Assembly: GCA_000648925.1 (NCBI GenBank)
Contig: JFHF01000035.1
Location: 1-64,000 of the forward strand
Reading direction: 5' to 3'
DNA: 64,000 nt
Source of the DNA: Caballeronia jiangsuensis
GTDB lineage: Bacteria; Pseudomonadota; Gammaproteobacteria; Burkholderiales; Burkholderiaceae
This document shows positions 17,989 through 26,113 of the stretch, in pieces. Numbering within the stretch: the first letter of the stretch is position 1; every line of letters begins with the position of its first letter. The notes under the pieces were generated by a model, which saw only the letters and a list, made by a program, of their open reading frames with translations, was not told the origin of the DNA and ran no database searches. The position numbers and the translations under genes were made by a program.

Positions 17989-18252
17989 TCAGTCGAACAG
18001 GGTTTCGAGCGCCGACGCCGCTTCGCTGTCCACCGTGTTGTACGTCACCGTCGACGCCTCGAAGATGTAGTGCGTCGTGTATTTGCCGAGGCGCGATAGG
18101 ATCTCATCCTGAATCACTTCGGGCGCGAGATCGATCTTCAGGAACCACGTCGTCGACGAAAGCCGCGTCTGAAACGAGCCGTACTCGGCGAGCAGGTGGT
18201 CGAACGTTTCTGCGTCCTGATCCCGGCACACGATGACCAGATTTCCCTTCAT
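17989..18252 (-). CDS. Small conserved-looking protein of unknown function (possible Cas2/SinR-like fold)
   Basis: An 87-aa protein with a good Shine-Dalgarno (GGAGG) before ATG at 18252. It has no signal peptide or membrane segment. The order of elements (strand VIVCR, acidic helix, strand TRLSSTTWFLKID, helix APEVIQDEILSRLGKYT, strand THYIFEAS) resembles the small ferredoxin-like proteins annotated as SinR or Cas2-like. That is only a pattern impression. It is convergent with the kinase gene and lies 107 bases after the diguanylate cyclase gene on the same strand. No CRISPR is near. Confidence 0.6.
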   Translation of the reverse strand: MKGNLVIVCRDQDAETFDHLLAEYGSFQTRLSSTTWFLKIDLAPEVIQDEILSRLGKYTTHYIFEASTVTYNTVDSEAASALETLFD

Positions 18253-18358
18253 GCAAACCTCCCGATTCACGCCAGCGGCATTCGATTTCGAATATCGATG
18301 ATACCTGCGGGATGCGTGCGCGTCGCGACATGCGCATGACCGTGCGATGCCACGACGC

Positions 18359-20044
18359 TCATTTGCCCGCGAGCGTGTCTTCTGTGTGCCGCGCGGACGG
18401 GCCGGGATCGGCGGGGCGCACTTCGCTGCGGTCGCGCCCGCGGGACTTCGCCTCGTAGAGCGCGAGATCCGCGCGGGAGAGGATCCATTCGAGGGCATCG
18501 TCGAGCGCGAGCTCCGTGATGCCGATGGACACCGACAGCACCGCATCGTCCGGCAGATGCGCGCAGTGCTCGTGATGGAAGCGCTTTCGCAGACGTTCGA
18601 GCACGGCTTGCGCATCGGCGAGCGAGGTTTGCGGCAGCAGAATGCCGAATTCCTCGCCGCCGAGCCGGCCGATCGCGTCGCTCGGACGAAGCTGCGCGCG
18701 GCACACTTCGACGAAATGTTCGAGCGCACGGTCGCCCGACGCGTGGCCGAAGCGATCGTTGATCTGCTTGAAGTGGTCGAGATCGGCGATCGCGACCGAA
18801 AGCGGCGTGCCCACCGAGCGCGCAAGCTCGACTTCGTGCCGCAGCGTGTCGAGGAAATAACGCCGGGAGAGCGCGCCCGTGAGCGCGTCATGGCGCGCTT
18901 CGGCCGAAAGCAGCGTATTGGCCGATTGCAACTGCTCGGCGAGATCGCGCGTCGCGCGGTGCAGGCGCCGCTCGCGCGAGTACGAGGTGGCGATCACGAT
19001 CGCGAGCGTCACGACGCCGAGCATCGTCAGAAACACGAGGAAGCGGTCGCGGCTGTGATTGCGGCTGATCTCCGGCCAGCTCGTGAGCGGATGGACGATA
19101 TGCGCCGAAAGGCCCGAGTTGAGCCCCGTGCGTTCGTCGTAGAGCGAGGGCACGTTGCTGCCGTTCGCGGCGTAGAAGGTTTGCGCGAGCGCGGGCGCGA
19201 GCCAGTGCTCGGACGCGCGCATCTGCTCGCCGATATGCGCCACGCGCAGCTCCGGAAACGACTCGCGCCGGTAGTGCTCGATGCGCTCGCGCTCGGTCAT
19301 GCGCGCGATGGGCGAATTGGGCATCGCTTCGTATTCGAGCCTGCCGTCGTGCGCCATCACGACGACGCCGTTCTCGTCGGTCACGAAGGTGCCGGCGCGC
19401 GAGACCCAGTGCCGCAGCCGGTCGATGCTCACCTTCGCGATCACCGCGCCGACCAAGATGCCGTCCTCGTAAGCCGGCGCCGCGATGAAGATGCCTGGCT
19501 CGCCGGACAGACGCCCGACGCCGTACATCTCGACGAAGCCGCCGAGCAGCGCGCGCGCCACGTAACCGCGAGCGCTCATGTCGTAGCCGATGAAGCTGTC
19601 GTCGTCGCCCGCGTTGCTCGATGCAATGCAGAAACCCTTTTCGTTGACGAGCCAGATGGAGTCGAGGCCGGAGAAGCCCTGCGCGTCGTGCAGGAAGTGA
19701 TTGACCTTCGCGAGAGCGGGGCGCGCCGTCCAGTCCTTGCGGCGTTCGAGTTCCGTCCCGGCCGCGTTCGAGGCATAATTCCGCGACTCCGCGAGCGCGC
19801 TCTGCGTGAGGTCCATCTGGGCGAGCGTGGCGGGAATGGCGCGCGACATCGCCAGATCGCTCGCGATGATCTGCGCCATGTTGTCGACGATGGACGCCGC
19901 CATCTGGCGTTCGGTGCGCACCGTCGAAGTCATCTCCTGTTGTACCATTCGGTCCGACAACAAGCCGGCGGCAATCCAGCACGCGAATGCCAGCGCCGCG
20001 AGGCCGAGCGTCGCGATCACACGGTGCAGGATGAGCTTGTTCAT
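18359..20044 (-). CDS. Membrane diguanylate cyclase with periplasmic Cache-type sensor
   Basis: Makes c-di-GMP from GTP. The 561-aa protein has an N-terminal helix, a long periplasmic region of about 280 residues of dCache type, a second helix (FLVFLTMLGVVTLAIVIATS) and a C-terminal GGDEF domain. The active-site motif is GGEEF. The inhibitory I-site RxxD is intact as RPSD five residues before it, so product feedback is likely. The ATG at 20044 is chosen; a TTG 15 bases upstream is an alternative and neither has a strong ribosome site. The ligand of the sensor is unknown. Confidence 0.88.
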   Translation of the reverse strand: MNKLILHRVIATLGLAALAFACWIAAGLLSDRMVQQEMTSTVRTERQMAASIVDNMAQIIASDLAMSRAIPATLAQMDLTQSALAESRNYASNAAGTELERRKDWTARPALAKVNHFLHDAQGFSGLDSIWLVNEKGFCIASSNAGDDDSFIGYDMSARGYVARALLGGFVEMYGVGRLSGEPGIFIAAPAYEDGILVGAVIAKVSIDRLRHWVSRAGTFVTDENGVVVMAHDGRLEYEAMPNSPIARMTERERIEHYRRESFPELRVAHIGEQMRASEHWLAPALAQTFYAANGSNVPSLYDERTGLNSGLSAHIVHPLTSWPEISRNHSRDRFLVFLTMLGVVTLAIVIATSYSRERRLHRATRDLAEQLQSANTLLSAEARHDALTGALSRRYFLDTLRHEVELARSVGTPLSVAIADLDHFKQINDRFGHASGDRALEHFVEVCRAQLRPSDAIGRLGGEEFGILLPQTSLADAQAVLERLRKRFHHEHCAHLPDDAVLSVSIGITELALDDALEWILSRADLALYEAKSRGRDRSEVRPADPGPSARHTEDTLAGK

Positions 20045-20774
20045 CGATCTCGGGCGCAATGGAAGTTCACGCCGTTCGCAGGCTGAACGCGCCGTGCCGC
20101 CCGAGCGGTCCGGTCTGCGCGAAGCGGGCTAGGCGGGTGCGCGGATTGCAGCGCATCATGTCAACCGCTTTCCGGCTTTCGCTCGCAACGGGGCGGCGAG
20201 TGTGGCTCAGGCGGTTTTCCGGCTCGGATCGGGCGTCTCGCATCGCATCGGCGCTCAAATTATTGTTCGTGATAAGCCAAGATTGGACGATGTTTTCCGC
20301 CGCCTATCAAGTGCCTTCTGAAGGCGTGCGACGTGCGTCCAACATAACGGATGCGCGCCGCGCGAAAGCGCCGTTCGCCGGCAATCCGACCTGGGCGCGC
20401 CGCAGCCAGACTGAAAGGAAGCGAAAGCACGCGGGCGCAAGGCGCATTCGACGCTGACAGCCCCTTCATTTTGCCCATGCCGTGCCGAAGAGCAACAGAA
20501 ACATCGCAGGAATGGCGCGCCGGGCCGCATGAAGGTTGTGCCTGTCACACGGGTTGGTGTAGTGTCGCTCGGTTCAGCGCGGGGAAACGTCTGACGCGGC
20601 GGCTGCCCGGCGCCGTCATTCGTGCTGAACGTGTCGTCGTATCGACGGCCGCGTGCGTTGAGCATGAGGCCGTTCCGGGCGAAGGCTACTTGCCCGCCGG
20701 ACGGTTCGTTCGCCGTCTCAAGCAACATCCCGCGCACGCGCGGTCGGAACAAAGCCTTACGGGGAGGGCCTTGC
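20045..20774. other. Long intergenic region upstream of double-permease ABC genes
   Basis: About 730 bases between divergent genes. Open frames exist but have poor codon use and no ribosome sites. A more AT-rich patch at about 20255-20285 may hold promoter elements for the minus-strand cyclase. I see no hairpin or clear operator. Confidence 0.4.
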
Positions 20775-22538
20775 ATGGAATTTGGTTTCAATCTGAATCG
20801 CACGGCGAATGCGTCGGCCTGGCGGATCCTGCCCAACCGCTGGGATTTCGTCGCGTTCCCGATGATCATCTGCATCATCGCGCTCGCCGCCGTCGGATTC
20901 CACGAGACGCTGGCGCCGATCTCGACATTGCAGACCCAGGCGATCTCGCTCGACCCCGCGAACCTTCCCGAATACGCGTTGCGCACGACCTTGCGCATGC
21001 TGCTGGCGATGGTCGCCTCGCTCATCTTCACGCTGGTCTACGGCACGCTCGCGGCGAAGAGCAGGCGCGCGTCGATCGTGCTCGTGCCGATCCTCGACAT
21101 CCTCCAGTCGGTGCCGGTGCTGGGCTATATCTCGTTTACGGTGACGTTCTTCCTCGCGATGTTCCCGGGGCGCGTGATCGGCGCCGAGTGCGCGGCGATC
21201 TTCGCGATCTTCACGAGCCAGGCGTGGAACATGACCTTCAGCTTCTATCAGTCGCTGCGCACGGTGCCGCGCGATCTGGATGAAGTGTCGCGCGGCTTTC
21301 ACCTCACCAACTGGCAGCGCTTCTGGAAGCTCGAAGTGCCGTTCTCGATGCCGGGCCTCATCTGGAACATGATGATGTCGATGTCGGGCGGATGGTTCTT
21401 TGTCGTCGCCTCCGAGGCGATCACGGTCGGCAACCGCACGATCGTGCTGCCGGGCGTGGGCGCCTATCTGGCCGCGGCCATCGGCGAGCGCAACCTGAGC
21501 GCGATCGGCTGGGTGATTCTCGCGATGACCATCGTCATCCTGGCCTACGACCAGTTGATGTTCCGCCCGCTCGTCGCATGGGCCGACAAGTTCCGCATGG
21601 AGAACACGAGTTCGGGCGACGAGCCGTCTTCGTGGCTGCTCGACCTGATCCGCCGCACGCGCCTGATTCACCGTCTGCTCGTGCCGGCGGGCTGGATTCT
21701 CGCGAAGGCCGCGCGCGTGCCGATCAAGCTGCCGTCGCTGCAGGGCGCGCTGGAAAACGTGGGCTTGCCGCTGCGCGCGAAAGTGCCGTCCACGCGCGCG
21801 GGCGATATCGCGTGGGGCACGGTCGTGGTGCTGATCACGGTGTTCGTCGTGTGGAAAGTCGCGTCGTTCGTCGCGACCGGCGTGAGCTGGGGCGAAGTCG
21901 GCCACGTGTTCGTGCTCGGCTTCATCACGCTCTTGCGCGTGGTGGTGCTGATCGCGCTCGCATCGGTGGTGTGGGTGCCCATCGGCGTGTTGATCGGCCT
22001 GCGCCCGGCGCTCGCGGAGAAAATCCAGCCGCTCGCGCAGTTCCTCGCCGCGTTCCCGGCGAACCTGCTGTTTCCGGTGTTCGTCGTGGTGATCGTGCGC
22101 TTTCATCTGAACCCGGATATCTGGCTGTCGCCGCTCATCGTGCTCGGCACGCAGTGGTATATCCTCTTCAACGTGGTCGCGGGCGCGTCGTCCTATCCGA
22201 ACGATTATCGCGAGGCCGCGAGCAACTTTCAGATCCGCGGCTGGCAGTGGTGGAAGAAGTGCATGTTGCCGGGCATCTTCCCTTACTACATCACCGGCGC
22301 GATCACCGCCTCGGGCGGCGCGTGGAACGCCAGCATCGTCGCGGAAGCCGTGTCGTGGGGGAAGACGGAGGTCGTCGCGCATGGCCTCGGCGCCTATATC
22401 GCCCAGACGACCGCCGCGGGCGACTACCCGAAAATCATTCTCGGCATCGCCGTGATGTCGCTGTTCGTCACGCTGTTCAACCGACTGTTGTGGCGCCCGC
22501 TATACGCCTACGCCGAAGCCAGGCTTCGGCTGGATTGA
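20775..22538 (+). CDS. ABC transporter permease with two fused permease domains (NitT/TauT-like)
   Basis: A 587-aa inner-membrane protein made of two tandem binding-protein-dependent permease domains. Both EAA-type loops are visible (LDEVSRGFHLTNWQRFWKLE in the first half and YREAASNFQIRGWQWWKKC in the second), so one polypeptide makes the whole channel. The start at 20775 has GGGGAGGG seven bases upstream. Upstream in-frame starts would add 51 residues unlike a permease. It is followed after 12 bases by its ATPase. No periplasmic binding protein is adjacent and the substrate is unknown. Confidence 0.9.
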   Translation: MEFGFNLNRTANASAWRILPNRWDFVAFPMIICIIALAAVGFHETLAPISTLQTQAISLDPANLPEYALRTTLRMLLAMVASLIFTLVYGTLAAKSRRASIVLVPILDILQSVPVLGYISFTVTFFLAMFPGRVIGAECAAIFAIFTSQAWNMTFSFYQSLRTVPRDLDEVSRGFHLTNWQRFWKLEVPFSMPGLIWNMMMSMSGGWFFVVASEAITVGNRTIVLPGVGAYLAAAIGERNLSAIGWVILAMTIVILAYDQLMFRPLVAWADKFRMENTSSGDEPSSWLLDLIRRTRLIHRLLVPAGWILAKAARVPIKLPSLQGALENVGLPLRAKVPSTRAGDIAWGTVVVLITVFVVWKVASFVATGVSWGEVGHVFVLGFITLLRVVVLIALASVVWVPIGVLIGLRPALAEKIQPLAQFLAAFPANLLFPVFVVVIVRFHLNPDIWLSPLIVLGTQWYILFNVVAGASSYPNDYREAASNFQIRGWQWWKKCMLPGIFPYYITGAITASGGAWNASIVAEAVSWGKTEVVAHGLGAYIAQTTAAGDYPKIILGIAVMSLFVTLFNRLLWRPLYAYAEARLRLD

Positions 22539-22550
22539 GGACGAGTTCCG

Positions 22551-23900
22551 ATGCAGAACCTGAAAAATACGTCGGCGGCGCAGGGCTTCCAGCGCCCGCA
22601 AGGCACGCCGCCGCGACTCGGCGCGGAAATCCTGCGCGTGGCGAACGTCAGCCGCGGCTTCAACAAGACGCAGGGCGAATTGCTCGTGCTCGACGATGCC
22701 AACCTCTCGCTTCGCGAAGGCGAGATCGTCGGATTGCTCGGGCGTTCGGGCTCGGGCAAGTCGACGCTGTTGCGCATCATCGCCGGGCTGATCGAGCCGA
22801 CGGCCGGCGAAGTGACCTATCTGGACAAGCCCTTGAGCGGACCCGCGAAGGGCGTCGCGATGGTGTTCCAGACCTTCGCGCTGTTTCCGTGGCTGACCGT
22901 GCTTCAGAACGTGGAAGCCGGTCTGGAAGCGCAGGGCGTGGGCGCGCGCGAGCGCCGTGAACGCGCGCTGGCCGCGATCGACCTGATCGGTCTCGACGGC
23001 TTCGAAAACGCGTATCCGCGCGAGCTGTCGGGCGGTATGCGCCAGCGCGTGGGTTTCGCGCGCGCGCTCGTCGTCGATCCGACGCTTCTGCTCATGGACG
23101 AGCCGTTCTCCGCGCTCGATGTGCTGACCGCCGAAAACCTGCGCACCGATCTGCTCGATCTCTGGACGCAAGGGCGCATGCCGATCAAGTCGGTGCTGAT
23201 CGTCACGCACAACATCGAGGAAGCGGTGTTCATGTGCGACCGGATTCTGGTGCTGTCGTCGAATCCCGGTCGCGTGATGGCCGAGATCAAGGTGCCGTTC
23301 AAGCATCCGCGCAATCGTCTGGACCCGGCGTTCAGGCGTCTCGTCGACGATATCTACGCGAAAATGACCGCGCGCCAGATGGACGAAGCGAAGAAGAAGG
23401 GGCTCGAGCTGGGAAGCTGGCTGCCGTCGGTTTCGACCAATCTGATGGCGGGTCTCATCGAAACGCTCGCGGCCGAACCGTATCACGGCCGCGCGGACAT
23501 GCCTGAGATCGCGCGCACGCTGCATCTCGAAGTCGACGATCTCTTTCCGATCGCGGAAGTGCTGCAGCACCTGGGTTTCGCCGATGTGCGCGAAGGCGAC
23601 ATCTTCCTGACGCCGCAAGCGCGCGTGTTCGCGGAGTTCGGCACGCAGGAGCGCAAGATGATGTTCGCGGAGCACCTGCTGCGGCACGTGCCGCTGGCCG
23701 CGCGGATCAAGAAGGTGCTGAACGAGCGGCCGGGACATCGTGCGCCGCGCGTGCGCTTCGAGCAGGAACTGGAGGACTTTCTCTCCGACAAGGCCGCGCA
23801 GGAGACGCTCGATGCGGTCATCGACTGGGGACGTTACGGGGAGATTTTCTCGTATAACGACCAGACGGAGATGCTGAGTCTGGAGGATGTGGAGGCTTGA
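22551..23900 (+). CDS. ABC transporter ATP-binding protein with C-terminal AAA-associated domain
   Basis: 449 aa. The first ~270 residues are a NitT/TauT-type ATPase: Walker A GRSGSGKST at 64-72, signature LSGGMRQRVGFARAL and Walker B LLLMDEPFSALD. The last ~150 residues (from LIETLAAEPYHGRADMPEIA on) match the pattern of the AAA-associated C-terminal domain found on such ATPases in proteobacteria. Its role is unclear; it could be regulatory. Forms a two-gene operon with the fused permease, 12 bases apart. Confidence 0.9.
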   Translation: MQNLKNTSAAQGFQRPQGTPPRLGAEILRVANVSRGFNKTQGELLVLDDANLSLREGEIVGLLGRSGSGKSTLLRIIAGLIEPTAGEVTYLDKPLSGPAKGVAMVFQTFALFPWLTVLQNVEAGLEAQGVGARERRERALAAIDLIGLDGFENAYPRELSGGMRQRVGFARALVVDPTLLLMDEPFSALDVLTAENLRTDLLDLWTQGRMPIKSVLIVTHNIEEAVFMCDRILVLSSNPGRVMAEIKVPFKHPRNRLDPAFRRLVDDIYAKMTARQMDEAKKKGLELGSWLPSVSTNLMAGLIETLAAEPYHGRADMPEIARTLHLEVDDLFPIAEVLQHLGFADVREGDIFLTPQARVFAEFGTQERKMMFAEHLLRHVPLAARIKKVLNERPGHRAPRVRFEQELEDFLSDKAAQETLDAVIDWGRYGEIFSYNDQTEMLSLEDVEA

Positions 23901-23924
23901 AGGGGTTGGGTTCGGGTTGATTCG

Positions 23925-23957
23925 AAAGCGCGGTTGCCGGTGACGGGACCGCGCTTT
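23925..23957 (+). terminator. Terminator of the double-permease ABC operon
   Basis: AAAGCGCGGT (23925-23934) pairs perfectly with ACCGCGCTTT (23948-23957), followed by TTC. The same ten-base stem recurs at 24699-24730, on the other side of hicAB. Confidence 0.8.
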
Positions 23958-24033
23958 TTCGTTGGCGTTGGCCGATTGGCTGAATGTTCATGCAGCGCGT
24001 CGAATCGTAACGTTTTCGTCTTGAAGATCACTG

Positions 24034-24059
24034 CTGCGTGTGTAAAGCTACACACGCAG
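24034..24059. promoter_or_regulatory. Inverted-repeat operator candidate of hicAB
   Basis: CTGCGTGTGTA (24034-24044) and its perfect complement (24049-24059) separated by AAGC, 15 bases before the hicA start. HicB antitoxins are known to repress their own operon through palindromes of this kind. I assign it to HicB by position. Confidence 0.65.
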
Positions 24060-24073
24060 TATTCGGAGACGAG

Positions 24074-24274
24074 ATGGATTCATCGCGCTTGATTCGAATG
24101 CTGATGGACGACGGCTGGGAGCTCGTGCGCACGCGAGGCAGTCATCACCACTTCAGACATGGAACCAAAATCGGTCGCGTAACCGTGGTTCATCCAAAGA
24201 AAGACGTAGCGATCGGAACGGCCAGATCGGTCCTCAAAGGCGCCGGATTGCTCAACCGTCTGTATTCGTCGTAA
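24074..24274 (+). CDS. hicA: HicA toxin (mRNA interferase)
   Basis: Small RNA-cleaving toxin, 66 aa, double-stranded RNA-binding-like fold. The catalytic histidine lies in the conserved GSHHHF segment, and the family's VVHPKKDVAIGTARSVLKGA follows. ATG at 24074 is preceded by GGAGACGAG. An earlier in-frame GTG inside the palindrome would add 12 residues and is rejected. Pairs with hicB 12 bases downstream. Confidence 0.9.
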   Translation: MDSSRLIRMLMDDGWELVRTRGSHHHFRHGTKIGRVTVVHPKKDVAIGTARSVLKGAGLLNRLYSS

Positions 24275-24286
24275 CGGAGCCGGACA

Positions 24287-24688
24287 ATGGAATTTGCCCT
24301 CGCCATTCATAAAGATCCTGAAAGCAGCTACGGAGTGACCGTGCCCAACGTGCCGGGCGTTTTTTCAGCCGGAGATACGATCGACGAAGCGATCAAAAAT
24401 GCGAAGGAGGCCATTTTTTTCCACATCGAGACGATCATCGAGGACGGCGCGGAAGTCTTGATCACGTCGCGAAGCATTGAGGAGTTGATCGCTGATCCGG
24501 ATTTCGCCACGGCCATCTGGGCCTTCGTCGAAGTGGACCTTTCCAAGCTCGATTCCCGCCCGGAGCGTATCAACATCAGCCTCCCGCGCTTCGTGCTGCG
24601 CAAGATCGACAGCTATGTCGAAGCGCGCCACGAGACCCGCAGCGGGTTCCTCGCCCGCGTTGCGCTCGAAGCGATTGCCAACGGCTGA
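24287..24688 (+). CDS. hicB: HicB antitoxin
   Basis: Antitoxin and autorepressor of 133 aa. The N-terminal half is the degenerate RNase-H-like HicB fold (YGVTVPNVPGVFSAGDTIDEA). The C-terminal part (NISLPRFVLRKIDSYVEAR) looks like a ribbon-helix-helix DNA-binding domain. It neutralises HicA and probably binds the palindrome at 24034-24059. The module is compact and flanked by two terminators with the same stem, which fits an inserted cassette. Confidence 0.9.
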   Translation: MEFALAIHKDPESSYGVTVPNVPGVFSAGDTIDEAIKNAKEAIFFHIETIIEDGAEVLITSRSIEELIADPDFATAIWAFVEVDLSKLDSRPERINISLPRFVLRKIDSYVEARHETRSGFLARVALEAIANG

Positions 24689-24698
24689 AGTCATGAAA

Positions 24699-24730
24699 AA
24701 AGCGCGGTGTCCGTCAGGAGACCGCGCTTT
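24699..24730. terminator. Terminator after hicB
   Basis: AAAGCGCGGT (24699-24708) and ACCGCGCTTT (24721-24730), loop of 12. An A run precedes and TT follows. It also serves the convergent lipoprotein operon, which ends at 24751. Confidence 0.8.
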
Positions 24731-24750
24731 TCAAAAGGCTCGCCGGGAAA

Positions 24751-25275
24751 CTACTGCAAATTCCCCCACCGCTCGACCGCAGGCTCCGCCGACGCCCATT
24801 TCCATCCGCTCGGCTGCTGGCAAGCCGTCGCGACGAACCATTCGGCGGGCGCTTTCGCATCGTCGCCATCGACGACCGAGAACGCGAATTCCTTGCACGT
24901 CGCGAGCGCGCTGCCGAACTCGCGCAGCACGCGCACTTCGCCGTGACCGTTCTCGACCGGCAAGGTGTGTTTGACCTTCCACGGCCTCGTCTCGCCGACC
25001 TGAGAGATGCCCGCCGTCACCGCGATCATGACCTGCTGATCCTGATGCAGCGATTTGGTGACGCGCTTGACGGCTTCGTCGGTGGCGGCCTGCACGGCGA
25101 TGCCTACGCCCAGCCCGATGGCCGGATTCGTCGTGAACGCGCCCGTCGCGATGCCGGCCGTCGCGCCGGCCGCGGCGCCGATCGACGCGCAGCCGCTCAT
25201 CGTCACGCATACGGCCGCGCCCGCCGCGACGATGCCGAGACGCAGCGCCAGAGTTACGTCGAGCGACAGCGTCAT
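24751..25275 (-). CDS. Putative lipoprotein, second tandem paralogue
   Basis: A 174-aa exported protein. The lipobox-like TMSGC at the end of a hydrophobic N-terminus predicts lipidation at the cysteine. A glycine/alanine-rich segment (AAAGATAGIATGAF, GLGVGIAVQ) follows, then a soluble domain ending WKWASAEPAVERWGNLQ. The start at 25275 overlaps the stop of the upstream paralogue as ATGA, so it is translationally coupled. Function unknown. Both copies share the same C-terminal signature, pointing to gene duplication. Confidence 0.75.
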   Translation of the reverse strand: MTLSLDVTLALRLGIVAAGAAVCVTMSGCASIGAAAGATAGIATGAFTTNPAIGLGVGIAVQAATDEAVKRVTKSLHQDQQVMIAVTAGISQVGETRPWKVKHTLPVENGHGEVRVLREFGSALATCKEFAFSVVDGDDAKAPAEWFVATACQQPSGWKWASAEPAVERWGNLQ

Positions 25276-25826
25276 TGCAGCGAACCCCAGCGCGGCGTGG
25301 CGGGCTCGGCCGAGGCCCACTTCCACTTGTCGCCGTCACGGCACACCGACGCGACGTAGAACGCGCTGTCGGCCGCGCGGTCCTTCGTCGCGTCGCGATC
25401 GACGGAAAACACGATTTCCTTGCACTCGAGCACGCCGCTGCTGATCGTGCGGCTCACCGTCACGCGGCCTTTCTCGTCTTCTTCGATCGGCACCGAATGC
25501 ACCGCCTTCCACGGCGCGACCGCACCGACCGCGAGCGGGCCGGCGGCCGACGCGATCTGATCCTGCGTGTTGGTATGAGCGACGCGCTGCGTGTACTGCA
25601 CGCCCGCGCGAGCCGCGGCGACCGCGCCCAGACCGATGCCTGTCGCCACCGCGGCGTTGCTGGTGACGCTGTTCGCCACCGCCGCGCCCGCGATACCGGC
25701 GCCTGCTGTCGCGCCTTCGCTATAGAGCGAGTTGCATCCACTGAGGCTCATGCAAGCGATGACGCCTGAAATGACCGCGGCGAGCGCGGCGGCGCGCGGG
25801 CTGCGCCGATGGACCCTGATCTGCAT
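25272..25826 (-). CDS. Putative lipoprotein, first tandem paralogue
   Basis: A 184-aa exported protein with a basic N-terminus, hydrophobic core and lipobox SLSGC. As in its neighbour, an Ala/Gly-rich stretch (TAGAGIAGAAVANS) comes next and the C-terminus reads WKWASAEPATPRWGSLQ. It is first of a two-gene operon ending at the terminator 24699-24730. No known family recognised. The small-residue stretch could insert into or lie on the outer membrane. Confidence 0.75.
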   Translation of the reverse strand: MQIRVHRRSPRAAALAAVISGVIACMSLSGCNSLYSEGATAGAGIAGAAVANSVTSNAAVATGIGLGAVAAARAGVQYTQRVAHTNTQDQIASAAGPLAVGAVAPWKAVHSVPIEEDEKGRVTVSRTISSGVLECKEIVFSVDRDATKDRAADSAFYVASVCRDGDKWKWASAEPATPRWGSLQ

Positions 25827-26047
25827 GTTGCTTTCCTTCGTCTACCGTATCCCGACGCTTGCCAATCGGGGTTCGAGGGCTCGAATCTTCTTGAGGTCTC
25901 GCTCTCAAGTCGCCGCCCGGCAACGCAAAGTCGGCACGGTGCGCGGGCTTCGCGCATTTTGAAGCATGCTTCTAATTACCGGTTCGGGAAAATTGCAAGA
26001 AATTGCAAGCGCACGAAATGTGCCTCGATCCGCGTTTCGTCGCGGAC

Positions 26048-26080
26048 AAAAAAAGCGAGCGCGGCAGTGCGCGCTCGCTT
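26048..26080 (-). terminator. Terminator of the receiver-less sigma-54 activator gene
   Basis: AAGCGAGCGCG (26053-26063) pairs with CGCGCTCGCTT (26070-26080). On the minus strand seven T follow (complement of 26048-26054). It lies 34 bases after the stop. Confidence 0.85.
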
Positions 26081-26113
26081 CTCAAGTCATGTCGATGAAA
26101 GCTGGCAGGCGAT

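Noticed and set aside
17989-18252. Possible CRISPR-Cas remnant because of the Cas2-like pattern
   Set aside because: No repeat array and no other cas gene anywhere in the window.
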